From Chionomys nivalis (Eukaryota; Chordata; Mammalia; Rodentia; Cricetidae), in contig NC_080095.1 of NCBI RefSeq assembly GCF_950005125.1, forward strand, positions 8,837,701 through 8,901,700: 64,000 nucleotides of DNA, in the 5' to 3' direction. Positions 49,849 to 60,819 of this stretch are shown here, in pieces (position 1 is the first letter of the stretch; every line of letters starts with the position of its first letter). Both the position numbers and the translations under genes were made by a program. The notes under the pieces were generated by a model. The model was not told the DNA's origin. It saw only the letters and a program-made list of their open reading frames with translations, and searched no databases.

Positions 49849-50217
49849 TGATGGAGGAAGGTCTTTGGTTAACTAATAAAGAAACTGCCTTGGCCCATTT
49901 GATTGGCCAACCTTTAGGTGGGTGGAGTAAACAGAACGGAAGGCTGGGAGAAAGAAGCCGAGTCAGGAGTCGCCATGATTCTTCCACTCCAGACTGACGC
50001 AGGTTAAGATCATTCCTGGTAAGCCAGCTCGTGATGCTACACAGAATATTAGAAATGGGTTAGATCAAAATGTAAGAGCTAGCCAATAAGAGGCTGGAGC
50101 TAATGGGCCAGGCAGTGATTAAAAGAATACAGTTTCCGTGTAATTATTTCGGGGCATAAGCTAGCCATGCGGGCGGTTGGGTGCCGGAGACACAACCCTG
50201 CCGCTCTTATTACAACA
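49849..50217 (+). repeat. 3' LTR of the complete ERV
   Basis: 369 bp, preceded by the polypurine tract (about 49836-49848) and followed by the GTTTTT target duplication. Confidence 0.92.
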
Positions 50218-50223
50218 GTTTTT

Positions 50224-50980
50224 CTTTTTTTTTTTTCTTTTTTTTTTGGAATATGAGTAGTTTCACAGGAACAAACATTAAGGTAATAAATGTCATGACT
50301 TTTATCATCATGTAATCATGATAAATGAATTCACTGATGCTGAGGTGCACTGAAGTCCATTAAATTGTCCTCTACATTACACCTACACATTTCCACCTCC
50401 ATGTGTTTAAAAGATAATAATATCCATATTCGTTAAGAGGTTAACTAAGGGGACTACATGCGCACAATGCTCCAATATTTTACATGATTTGAAGGGCCAT
50501 ATTTGTAACTTAGCTCTTTTCAGGTCACTCAAATGCCTGCACAAAAGTCTAATAAAGTGGTGATCCACAAAACAGGACTTGGTTTTATATTGGCATACTA
50601 TCTGAGATCATGAACTTTGGTCGTTACACTTTCGAGAAACTTATAAATAATTAAGGGAATTTCTAATAAAATTAATATAGAATTGCTTAAGACCTATAAA
50701 TATTATTTCTTGGTGTCTATCCAAAGAAATTGAATTATCATATCTTGTCTTCACTTACTATCATATTGTGTATATGTGTATATTGAATAATACTTACTAT
50801 TTTGAACTATTCTTGTACTATTTCTAATAAGATTTCCACATGGCCATAGGAAAGGTACTGCACAAATGATTTCATGATCAACAGGATTGATAAGAGGGGG
50901 CAGCTGATATAGTTCAGTAACACAGTTCTAACCTAGTATATTTCAGCCCCTGGCTTCAGTCTAAAATACCAAAGCAAAAA
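50224..50980. other. Intergenic sequence, possibly more of the older ERV
   Basis: T-rich start, then AT-rich sequence. No gene or clear family is recognised. Confidence 0.35.
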
Positions 50981-50984
50981 GAAA

Positions 50985-51180
50985 ATTGAGGGTTGGGAAA
51001 ACAGTTCAGTTGGTAACATAGTTCTATGAGCAAGACACTCTAAATTTGGATCCCTAATATCCAAATAAGAATCTGGAAATAGCAGTGGATATATATAGTT
51101 CCAACACTGGTGACAAATGGGTGCATCATAGGAGCATTTTGACATGCCAGTAAGGCTCAATTGATGAAATCCATGTTGAT
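50985..51180 (+). mobile_element. Old tRNA-derived SINE (B4/RSINE-like)
   Basis: GGGTTGGGAAAACAGTTCAGTTGG is a diverged SINE head, followed by GGATCCCTAATATCC. It ends near a CA-rich stretch (51318-51350). The family name is a guess. Confidence 0.45.
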
Positions 51181-51317
51181 TTATAAACTCTGATCTAAAG
51201 AGGAGTTATTATTGGTTGAAAGAAACCCAAGATCTACCTCTTGCCTCTATATGTGTGTTTACACACAAAAACAATCACTTTTATACACAATTGTACATAC
51301 TCACAGCAGTTAAAAAC

Positions 51318-51350
51318 ACTGCACACACACACATACATACACACACACTC
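51318..51350. repeat. (CA)n-rich simple repeat
   Basis: CACACACACACATACATACACACACAC-type run. The stretch onward to 51990 has no recognised gene. Confidence 0.8.
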
Positions 51351-51998
51351 ATACAAAGAAAGAAAGGGAATATTAAGTGGATTTATAAAAGGAGTTTCAA
51401 TACTCAAAACAAAGAGTTAACATTTGGTCCATCAATTCTCTTCATTTTGGTAAACCATAAAATAAAAAAAAAATTGGAATTGCTACAAGAAATTTTACAC
51501 AAATTCTCATGTCCTTATGATCTATGTTTTTCTACTCTAGAAACCATCAACTGTTGATGGCTGAACATGTGTGCTATTATAAAATACCATGCTGTGCTTT
51601 CAGCATTTAACATGCATGCACTGATTTTAATTACACAATTTGGATGAATTTGAAGGAGATTAAAAGTGAAAAGTTTATTTCCTTTTCCATGAGACTGAAG
51701 GATAAATAAGCCCATAGAGGTAGGCAAGGAAAAGAGGATGTGAACCAGGGAACATGAGGTGTGAACAAGAGATGTATGGCTTTCTTTGATTTCAGAATAA
51801 TGGTAAAAGAAGAAAACCAGCATTGAAAATTTTATCATTGTCAGGTTTCTGCTCAGTTAAGTGGTTACTCAAGTGATTATACACAAAACTGGAGCATGAT
51901 GAAGAGTTAGGATTAAATGATAAACAATGATTTGAATTGAAATTAATATACCTATGAATGGTACAGTGAATATATTTGTATGCTCCCATAGAGAAATA

Positions 51999-52381
51999 TG
52001 TAGAAGGAGCTGCGGGCCGCTACCTGCCACCCGGTTCCCAGCTGCCTGCCTAGTTTATGCCCCAAAATAACAACCCACAAACTGTATTCATTTAAATACT
52101 GCTTAGCCCATTAGCTTTAGCCTCTTACTGGCTAACTCTCATATCTTGCATAAACCCATACCTAATAATCTGTAGCACCACGAGGTGGTGGCTTAGCGGG
52201 AAGATTCTAGCGTATGTCCATCTTGGGCCAGAGTTTCATGGTGTCTGACCCAGAGAGGAGAGGCATGGCAATTGCCTCACTTCCTCCCAGCATTCTGTTC
52301 TGTCTACTCTACCCACCTAAGGGCTGGCCTATAAAATGGGCCAACGCAGTTTCTTAATTAACCAATTACCTTCCTCTATCA
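51999..52381 (-). mobile_element. Solo LTR (class II ERV), minus strand
   Basis: 383 bp from TGTAGAAGG to CTCTATCA, with a perfect 6-bp duplication GAAATA on each side (51993-51998 and 52382-52387). It shares AGCACCACGAGGTGG and the ERV promoter-side blocks with the LTRs at 19346 and 46225. Confidence 0.85.
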
Positions 52382-52677
52382 GAAATATGCATGCAGTTCT
52401 GAACAAGGCTATAGTGAGATAGTTTGAAGCAAGAGGATATAAGAATAGAAATATTGTGTCTCTTGTTCTTTGTGAGATATGAAGAGACACACCTAACACA
52501 AAGATTCTAAGCTATGTCACTGATTGTGAAACATCTGTATCCACTCAGTCCATAAGTCAATTAACATCACATAGAATTTAAGTCATCTATCACAAGAGAG
52601 ATCAATATGTGGCAAGGGCTACATCTAAATGCTTTTGGAAGACCAACTGTTTCTCTTGTCAGAAGTCACCCATTCTT

Positions 52678-52926
52678 TTTTTTTATTATTCTTTTTTAAT
52701 TAAAATTTCTGCCTCCTCCCCATTTCCCATTTCCCTCCCCCTCCTCCCGCATATTGCCCCCTCCCCCCACTCCCCTCCCCCTATCCGCACTCCTCTTATC
52801 CTCCCCCCACTCCATTCCCCCTCCCTCTCGATACTGAAGAGCAGTCCAAATTCCCTGCCCTGTGGGAAGACCAAGATCCTCCCACTTCTATCTAGGTCCA
52901 GGAAGGTGAACATCCAAACAGGCTCC
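52678..52926 (-). mobile_element. Short 5'-truncated L1 3' end
   Basis: An antisense A-tail, pyrimidine-rich 3' UTR and the end near ACATCCAAACAGGCTCC. It is flanked by a perfect 11-bp target duplication CACCCATTCTT (52667-52677 and 52927-52937). The proline-rich frames on both strands are by-products of the low-complexity tract. Confidence 0.9.
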
Positions 52927-52939
52927 CACCCATTCTTAT

Positions 52940-53945
52940 ATGATCCACATGCCAATAACAGAAGAAAACATGACTTAAAAGCTTAATCTTAAATTATTGG
53001 AAAATTATGTAATTCTGACATCACATGTTCTCCAAGTACAAGTCATTGAGTGCCTTTTAAGCATGACTTCATCCCTGACAAAGTGTATATGGAGCCATTA
53101 TAATGCTCTGACCAACAGAGTGAGAATATCATATTGCAAAGGGACAGAGTATAACATCAGGCTATGCCAAATTTCCCTGGTTCCAAGTGTGTCTTTTGAG
53201 TCAAGCTTAAAAGCTCAAAAGGGACTTCCAGTAAGGCCAGGCTTTTTCTCCCTGCCCAATGTGCTGAATAAACTGCAGTACCTTGAAACTGACATTTATT
53301 GACTTCCTTTGACAGATAGTATTTGTGCTACAAGAACATTGATAGTGCAAAGTCCAGTCTGTGTTCACAGCAATATCTTACTCATTTTTTATACTCTGTC
53401 ACTGACCCACAGTTTTTGCTTTGTAGCCTGTGGTAATTGCTTTTCCTTATTCCTCATTATTAGGATAGATTTGTATCCAAATCCAAAATAAATGAAATAA
53501 TTTTAAACAACTTTAAGTCAGATGTAAGACATCTCTCATATTTGTCCCCCAAGCCTGTTTTTCATAATTCTGTTTCTGATGATTCTAGAAGCTGTGTTTG
53601 CATGTCTCAATGTATTGCTCTTCTTTTAATATCTTTAAAAGCACCAAATGTTGAAGTAGGTAGAATCAGATTCCTGTAATGATGTTCAGTCTTGTTAAGT
53701 CTGAATAATAATATAACAGAAATCAGATTCATATAAGCAAAGGTTTTTATGAGATTTCAAATTATCCAAAATGAATCGTATATTCCGGAATTTCTTCACA
53801 TTTGAACACAGATATATTGTCAGTTCCTATACTACTAAACATAAGTCCAGATATTGCTTTAGTGTGAGATGTTTTTATTTAAGTTGATTTATTATTAAAA
53901 TATTCTTTGTTTTCAAACTTGTATTCTTCTAATTGTGTCCTTTTC
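52940..53945. other. Intergenic sequence
   Basis: No gene, V relic or named repeat is recognised. Confidence 0.4.
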
Positions 53946-53949
53946 TTTG

Positions 53950-54117
53950 TGAGGGTATGTGAACATGATTGTAGGTATCCAAGGAGGTCAAAGGATTTGC
54001 CTCCCATTGGAGCCAGAATTATAAGTGGTGGTATATACATGAGGTTGGTGATAGAAATCAAACCTTGGTCTTTTGGATTTAAAGAAATGTGTGTAACCAC
54101 TGATCCATCTCACCTGA
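53950..54117 (-). mobile_element. Diverged B3-type SINE, antisense
   Basis: Reads antisense to the B2/B3 consensus and ends ACCACTGATCCATCTCACC, the reverse of the SINE head. Recognisable but old. Confidence 0.6.
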
Positions 54118-55095
54118 TATATAACTACTGTTTATTAAAAACTATCCTTCAACATTTTATTACAATATATCTTTAAATTATATATTAATGTAAATATATA
54201 ATTTCTTTCAAACCTCACCATTAACCACTTGCTCTTTTACAAATTTATAACTTTAATTACATGATTTATATAAAGTGATGACACATATTTTATCATTTTA
54301 AGTTAAAATGTATCTTATTTCTGTTTCATCAAGAATGCAGGACACTGAATGGGAATGCATATGATCTTATGAGTTCAAGAATAGCACTTATTTAGGACCA
54401 TTATGCAGGGAAGGATGATGAATAAATCCCAGTGTGCAGAGGAACTAACCACTGGAAAGAAAAAGTCACTGATTCTGAGCACACAATACGACAGACACAT
54501 GAGGAATGGATGTCATAGATCACATTTGCTCTGTTACACAGGATAAAACAGAGGGACTATGAGATGCATAATGGAGGACCCAGATCAATTTGTGGGTTTG
54601 ACGGAAAACACAACCAGCATGAAGCCATGGAAAATAGCCAAAGAAAGGGACTGGTTGACCCACCTGAAGTCATCATGGATCTTTGTATAATACATCATAT
54701 ATCCAGGTTTGTTCACTACCTGGTCATATGCAAATTTGCCATATACAAAGTTTTCAGAATAGAAATCTGAGGCTTATCTCCCTCAACCAGCAAGAGAGTG
54801 CCTAATTAGAATGAAGAAACTAGGCTGCCCAGTCTCATTCCACATGGAGTGGTTGTAGAGGGTCCTTTTCCTGTTGATTGTGGACCAAAATAGGATACCA
54901 GAGACCAGAGCTTCACAGTGAACTGCAACACAGATACATTTATTTTGTACACACATGCACATGTATGTGTGTGTGTGAGAGAGAGTCTTGTTGTGTCTAG
55001 ATTCTTTGTATGAGGTGAAATTGGGTTATCATCCATGTTTATGTGACTTCAGTTACTCTTTTATATCTTTTGCTTTTTGGTTTGTTACTTTTTTA
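54118..55095. other. Intergenic, with an isolated octamer and a TG repeat
   Basis: ATGCAAAT at 54728-54735 is not followed by a leader or V exon. A TG/GA simple repeat lies at 54963-54985. No gene is evident. Confidence 0.4.
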
Positions 55096-58000
55096 TGTTT
55101 TAAATACAAATTCCTGTTCCCTCTCCACACTCAATTACTACTCCCTAATATTTTACACTCTATATCCACCCATTTCCTACAAATGTTGTAATTCCATTAT
55201 TCACTGGATGTGAACAATATTTTTCTATTATATGTAACTCATATACATTATTTTCTGGTATGTTTATGAATAACTTGGTTAATTTTAATATTTTGTTGAA
55301 GTAAACAAAATAGCAACAAACATAGGGTTGTAAATTTAAATACATAAGATATGAGATACTCTGAGTATTTTTCCAATACAGAGACATGAGGATCATATGT
55401 TAGTTCTAGTTTAGTTTTATGAGAAATCTCCAATCAGATTTCTACAATGGTTGAACTAATTTTTGCCACCACCACTGTATATGAGGACTGCTTTCTCTCA
55501 GGATCTCAAAAATTTGTCAGACTTTTGATAGCAGCCACTTCTACTTGGGAAAGCCAGTATTTCAAAGTGGTTTTAATTTGAATTCGCATGATGTCTATGA
55601 ATATTGAACACCTTTAAAAGTATTTATTGACGATTGTATGTCTTTTTTATGTCATCTATCTGTGTGCTGCTTGACACTTATATTTCTCTGACATTTAATT
55701 TATGCAATGCCATGTAAACTCTGGATCTTAGCCCTTGTATGATGTGTAGCTGTTAAAACCATGCTCCCATTCTGCTTTCCATCTGTTTTATTAGTTGCTT
55801 AATTCTATTGATATTTTTTAGCAATCCTTGTTTTCCTGGTGTTCTCTTTGTTTTGAGACATTGTTTCTCAGTGTAACTTTGGCTGTCCTGTAACACTCCT
55901 GCAACATGCTCTATAGATCAGGCTGATCTCGATCTCACAAAGACCTGCCTACTTTGGGCTTCCAAGTGCCCAAAAGTAAAAGCAGGCCGAGATTCCCTAG
56001 TGTTCTCTTACTCCTCTTTAGACTCTTATATTCTATCTTTCACCTGTTCTACAGAGTTCCCATTTAGAATTGACTGTTGCATTGTGTCTCTTTGCACATT
56101 GTCTGGCAATGGATTTCTATACTTATAATTATCTTATGAAGCAGGAAATATGTCTGATTATGGCTGAGGTAACCACTGATCTATGAATATTGTAGAATGT
56201 CATTAGGAATAAATTTTTGATGTTATTTTAGAATAATACTAGTATTTGACTTTGCCGTAGGTCCCTGATCTGTCTCTTCTCTTGTTCTTGGATATAAGAG
56301 CAGTGTCATAGATGTTCTTCATCTCATAGAGTGATCCTCAAAGGAAATCAGACATTGGTTGATTATTCCCCAGAGTTTTGTGCCAGTATTATGCTAATAC
56401 CTACTTCATTCAAGTGTATGCTACAGTAAGAGCTTGATTGGAATTTATCTTTCTACTCTGGTAGCATGCGTAATACCTTCCAGTTCCTGTGAATATTAAT
56501 CACTGGGGTAAAGACTCTAGGTAGGCAATGGCTCAAGTTATCTATTTTCAATGATTTTGTAAGTATTGCCTTTGTCAATATTACCTTACCTATGTGGATA
56601 CCAAGTAATATATTTAGCAGTAGACTGTGTTGTTTGGGTATTGCATGGGAATTGCTTGGCCAATAATCCAATTAGATAAAACCTATTCCTAGACTTGGAG
56701 GCCTCATTTGATTATGAGAGATATCCATCTACATCTTCATCTTCCCTGTTATATGGAATTCTATTTAGATTGCCTTCATATATGTATGCAATTTAAGCAG
56801 CTTCTATTTCATTGTTTTCCATATGAACCTCCAATTGGCCTTTAGTTTTACTTTTCCCTCTCCATAAAACCTTTATTCTTCCCTCTTCTAACTCTCTTAC
56901 GCTTTGATCCTATTCCATTGTACAACATCCCTGTCCATAACTCTGCATTCCATTTCAGCTTCCTGGAGAGACTTAACCTGACTGCCTAGTCCCATAATTT
57001 AAACCTAATATATGTGGTTATGTGGAGTAAAACATACTTACGTAAACCTCGAGAGCAAATATCCTCATGTAAGGGCATGTATACCATGTTTATATTTTGT
57101 GGTCTGGGTAAACTCACTCAGTATGCCTTTTTCCCTAGATACAGTTCTCTGTCTTCAAATTTCATGACTTTGAAATTTAAACATCTGAATAATATTCCAT
57201 CGTGTTAATGAACCATATTTTCTTTATCCATCCATCCACCAAAGGACATCTACGCAGAAATAAATATGTTTGAGCAAGTGTCGTCATCTTAGTCTGCAAA
57301 ATCTTCTAGATATATGAATAAGCTGAAACTTGAGGTAGATCTCCTTGCACTCCTGAGGAACCTCTACTTTGATTTCTATAATGGCTGTACAAATTTTGAT
57401 TCTCACTGTAAGTGCGCCTTACTCTACTTGAACAAATAATGAGCTGTCATTTGTTTTATTGATCTAGGACATTCTGAATTAGTGTATATTTAAGTCTCAG
57501 AACACTTTTGACTTGCTTTTCCTTCATGGTGGTGAATTTTGAATGTTTCTTTTCTTCCTTTTCAACCTTTTTGAGACTTCTCACTTTGAATCTATCCAAT
57601 TTTTAATTGATTTGTAATATATTTTTTTACATTCTTCTACATGAATCCAAACAATTTGACCAGCTTTATTTGTTGAGGATGATTCCCTTTTATTTCTAGT
57701 TGGACTTTTGGCTTCTTTCAGAAAAAAAAAAGTCAAGTTTCCATAGGTGTTTGGAATTGCATAAGTGACTTCAATTTTTCCATTGATCAACATTCCAGGT
57801 TTATGCCAAGATCATGCTATTTTTATTACTACAGCTCTATAGTATGATTTGATGTCAGGGATGGTAATACCTTCAACAGTTCTTGTATTAATTAGGATTA
57901 TTTTAACTTCCTGGATTCTTGTTCTTGTTGTTTCCAGATGAATCTGAATATTGTCCTTTCAATTTTGAATATTTGTGGTGGAATTTTGCTGAAGCTTGTA

Positions 58001-58870
58001 TTGAATCTGTAACTGCTATTTATAAAATGAGAATTTTAGCTGTATAAATCCTACTAATTCATTTCGGGGGGGGATCTTTCCATCTATATTAGCTTTTTCA
58101 ATTTTTTTCTTCAATATTTTAAAGTTTTTATCGTACAAAATTTTATTTGGTTAAAGTTACCACAAGATATTTTTGAGGCTCTTGTGAATGTACTGTTTCC
58201 TTGTCAAGTTCTTTCTCAATTTCATTATCATATGTATATAGAAAAATCACTGATCTTTGTGCATTTATATAATATCCTGATATTTACTAATCACATTTCT
58301 TAGTTGTAGGAGTTTTCAGAGGGCATTAGAGTTAGTTGTATATTCAATCATATAATCTACAAGGATAGATACTTTGAGTTCTTCCGGTCCTAATTTTATC
58401 CACTTTATCTCCTTAGTTGTATTAATGTTCTAGATAAGACTTCAAGTACTATTTTGAATTGGTATATAGAGAGTGGATAAACTTGTTCCTGATTTTGGTG
58501 GAAATGCTTATAAATTCTTTTAATTTCAGTTGATGTTTGTTGAGAGCTTCCAGTGTATTGCATTTATTATGGTGAAGTATATTTTTTGTGTCCTTAGAAT
58601 CTCAGAGCATTTATCATGAAAAGACATTAGATTTTGTTAAACTCATTTTTCAGTCCTATGATATGATCATATGGAATTTGTCTTTTAGTGTGATTGTGTT
58701 TTGGATTACGTTTGTAACTTTACATATGTAAAACTTTACTTCATCTCTGGAATGAGTCCTACTTGCTCATGGTAGATGATATTTTTCATTTATTCTTATA
58801 TTCTTATTCTTATATTAAATTTCCATATTTATTATAAATTTACACACTGAAATTTCCTTTTGTTATCAGA
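55096..58870 (-). mobile_element. Old antisense L1 sequence, at least two copies
   Basis: 55096-55830 resembles 3' UTR and ORF2 C-terminus read antisense. 56000-57000 resembles another 3' UTR and 57010-58870 ORF2 read antisense; 57830-58470 contains the phrase GTTTATGCCAAGATCATGCT near the usual ORF2 landmark. Many indels and stops. The right end abuts the V segment 3 block. Confidence 0.6.
55848..55985 (-). mobile_element. SINE B1, antisense, diverged
   Basis: TTGTTTTGAGACATTGTTTC is the B1 tail end read in reverse, followed by the body with ATAGATCAGGCTGATCTCGA. It sits between the two L1 fragments. Confidence 0.7.
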
Positions 58871-58971
58871 ATCGTAGAGTCTTTAATGCTAGACTTCCCC
58901 AGAACATTTACAAACATATTAGAACACGCTATCTCTTAGCTTCAACAACAGAACTTATATAGCAGGAAGGT

Positions 58972-58979
58972 ATGCAAAT
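58972..58979 (+). promoter_or_regulatory. VH promoter octamer, V segment 3
   Basis: ATGCAAAT, 121 bp before the leader ATG, in the same context as at V segment 2. Confidence 0.85.
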
Positions 58980-59099
58980 AAGGCCCAGCTGTTCTCATGA
59001 AAACCAGATAAACCCTGACTCTGAAGCTCAGACAAAGAAATCAGTCCTGGATGCCCAGGTCTTCCCATTCAGTGATCAGCACAGAAAACAAAACACACA

Positions 59100-59558
59100 A
59101 TGGATTTGGTGCTGATGTGGGTTTTCCTTGTTGCTGTTTTAAAAGGTAATTTATGAAGAAGAGATACTGAGTGTGTTAGTGAACATGAACAAGATATACA
59201 AAAGATAGTGCTTCTGTGGTAATTTACTAACAACATTCTCTGTGTTTACAGGTGTCCAGTCTGAGGTGAAGCTTGTGGAGTCTGGGGGAGGCCTTGTGAA
59301 GCCTGGGGGATCCCTGAGACTATCCTGTGTTGCCTTTGGATTCACTTTCAGTGACTACTGGATGGCATGGGTTCGCCAAGCTCCAGGGAAGGGGCTGGAG
59401 TGGGTTGGAGAGATTAATAAAGACAGCAGTACTATAAGATATGCACCATCTGTGAAGGATCGATTCACCATCTCCAGAGACAATGCCAAGAACACTCTGT
59501 ACCTGCAAATGAACAGTGTGATATCTGAGGACACAGCCACTTATTACTGTGCTAAATA
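59100..59558 (+). CDS. IGHV4-like: Immunoglobulin heavy-chain V segment, IGHV4 (X24)-like
   Basis: Exon 1 (59100-59145) encodes leader MDLVLMWVFLVAVLK, with a GTAATTT donor. Exon 2 (59252-59558) starts after TTTACAG, completes the leader as GVQS, and the mature chain opens EVKLVESGGG. Framework Cys22, the core Trp, FR3 FTISRDNAKNTLYLQMNS and the final YYCAK are intact, with no stop. CDR2 INKDSSTI is the X24-family signature. One oddity is Phe for the usual Ser just before GFTF in FR1. The gene forms the variable domain of membrane or secreted IgM and later classes after V-D-J joining. It is open and probably functional, but its RSS spacer is one base too long. Confidence 0.93.
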
Positions 59559-59598
59559 CACAGTGATGGAACTTCAGGGTTAACTCAAGACATAAACC
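59559..59598 (+). promoter_or_regulatory. V-RSS with 24-bp spacer, V segment 3
   Basis: Heptamer CACAGTG (59559-59565) and nonamer ACATAAACC (59590-59598) are separated by 24 bp. Compared with V segment 2, one extra A lies in CTCAAGACAT. A 24-bp spacer usually lowers RAG efficiency without abolishing it. Confidence 0.88.
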
Positions 59599-59619
59599 TC
59601 ACTGTTAGGCCACTCAGTG

Positions 59620-59633
59620 CCACCAGGGGGTGC
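59620..59633 (+). promoter_or_regulatory. CTCF-like site downstream of V segment 3 RSS
   Basis: CCACCAGGGGGTGC, identical to the site at V segment 2, in forward orientation, again with 21 bp between nonamer and motif. Confidence 0.75.
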
Positions 59634-60379
59634 AAAAGTCACAGAATACAGGTTCATCCCAGGAATTTATGCAGACATGATTAGATTCTAAGAACTCTTC
59701 TCAGGTGTATGACCTACATTTTTTTTTTACACATTCTCTGGCATTCTCTCCACATGTAAGTTCTGAAGGGATCCAATGTCCTCAGCACATTATATGTTCT
59801 TCTTGTGCTATTTTAACATATGAGGCAAGTCTCCCATGAACAAAGTGTAAACTGACAACTACAAAGTACCCTACAATAGTCATTGACATTTCATGAGAAG
59901 AAAATACATGGACATTGTTGAGTATTTTCATATTTTAGGCAGAGGTCATGTCATGTTTTTTGATTATAGTAGCATTAATGTTTTATGGAAAACCAAAAGG
60001 AAAGTGGCACCATAGTAATTACAAAAAAACATCCTAGCATATGTGGATGTCCTCTCTTCTCCTTGAGGATGATGCACTCAGGTTCCAGTGAGAACCAAGT
60101 AAGTTTCTAGTTCATTCGGTTTATTATTCCATGACTTTCATCTTGGTTCATAATAGAGTTTTGTATAAGTAGTTCCTGTCAAGAAAACTTTATGAAAGTG
60201 AGATCTACCAACCTAGAAAATCAAAAACACACAATTTGTCATTGTTATGTGAATCCACCATAGGTCACATTGGGTCTTTGAGGTAAAATCTGATCACTGG
60301 CAGAGCAAGTTCATTTCTCTTAGATTCACAGAATTCCTTACCATATTGCAAAACACTAAGGATATTTACCTTGGTTATT

Positions 60380-60665
60380 TTTCTATTGCTATGAAAATAC
60401 ACTAAGATAAAGGCAACATAAAATGAACACATTTACTATGCATAAAGCTTCAGAATATTAGAGTGGACTATGACTGAGTCAAGGCTTGTTTTCTGCCTTG
60501 AGGGTCTCAAGTTCAATCTGAAACAAGAAGCAGAAGTCTCTGAAAAAGCATGAGTCTTTAGTATAATCTAACTTTCAAAATAACACACCTCCTACAAGAT
60601 AACATCTCATAATCTTTACAAACATTTTCTCCAAGTGAGACTACAGTATTTAAACATATGAATCT
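60380..60665 (+). mobile_element. Old rodent interspersed repeat (family not named)
   Basis: TTTTTCTATTGCTATGAAAATACAC at the start and TTTAAACATATGAATCTTTG near the end are recognisable as a common rodent repeat, but I do not assign a family. Confidence 0.4.
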
Positions 60666-60819
60666 TTGTTGTCTTTCTTATTTTAAACTTACATATCCAA
60701 AGAAGTGACGACAGTTTGGGACTCATGTATGAGAAATATAGAGTTGGAAAAGAAGGGGACTGTTCTCAGGATCACCTTTCTCAACCTTCCTAAATTGATT
60801 TAACATTATTTTTCATGTC

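Larger units (their letters stand above)
47415..50217 (+). mobile_element. Complete non-autonomous class II ERV with two LTRs
   Basis: 5' LTR 47415-47783 and 3' LTR 49849-50217, both 369 bp (TGATGGAGG...TTACAACA), differ at five positions. A 6-bp target duplication, GTTTTT, flanks them (47409-47414 and 50218-50223). A lysine-type primer site, TGGCACCCAACGTG, lies at 47787-47800, and a polypurine tract, AAAAAGGGGAAA, abuts the 3' LTR. The 2.06-kb internal region has no gag, pro, pol or env frame (longest about 90 codons). It must therefore have been mobilised by proteins supplied in trans. It is nested in an older antisense relative. Confidence 0.92.
58895..60110 (+). repeat. V-segment duplication unit (pairs with 40480-41735)
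   Basis: Same content and order as the V segment 2 block. It lacks the 17-bp expansion and the added stop. To its left it continues into antisense L1 that also flanks V segment 1 (36600-36990). Confidence 0.85.

Noticed and set aside
50896..50909. AGAGGGGGCAGCTG as a possible CTCF site
   Set aside because: It lacks the CCA half of the core and has no V segment or RSS beside it.
52609..52986. 125-codon plus-strand frame and an 89-codon minus-strand frame
   Set aside because: Both run through the pyrimidine-rich L1 3' UTR with an 11-bp target duplication.
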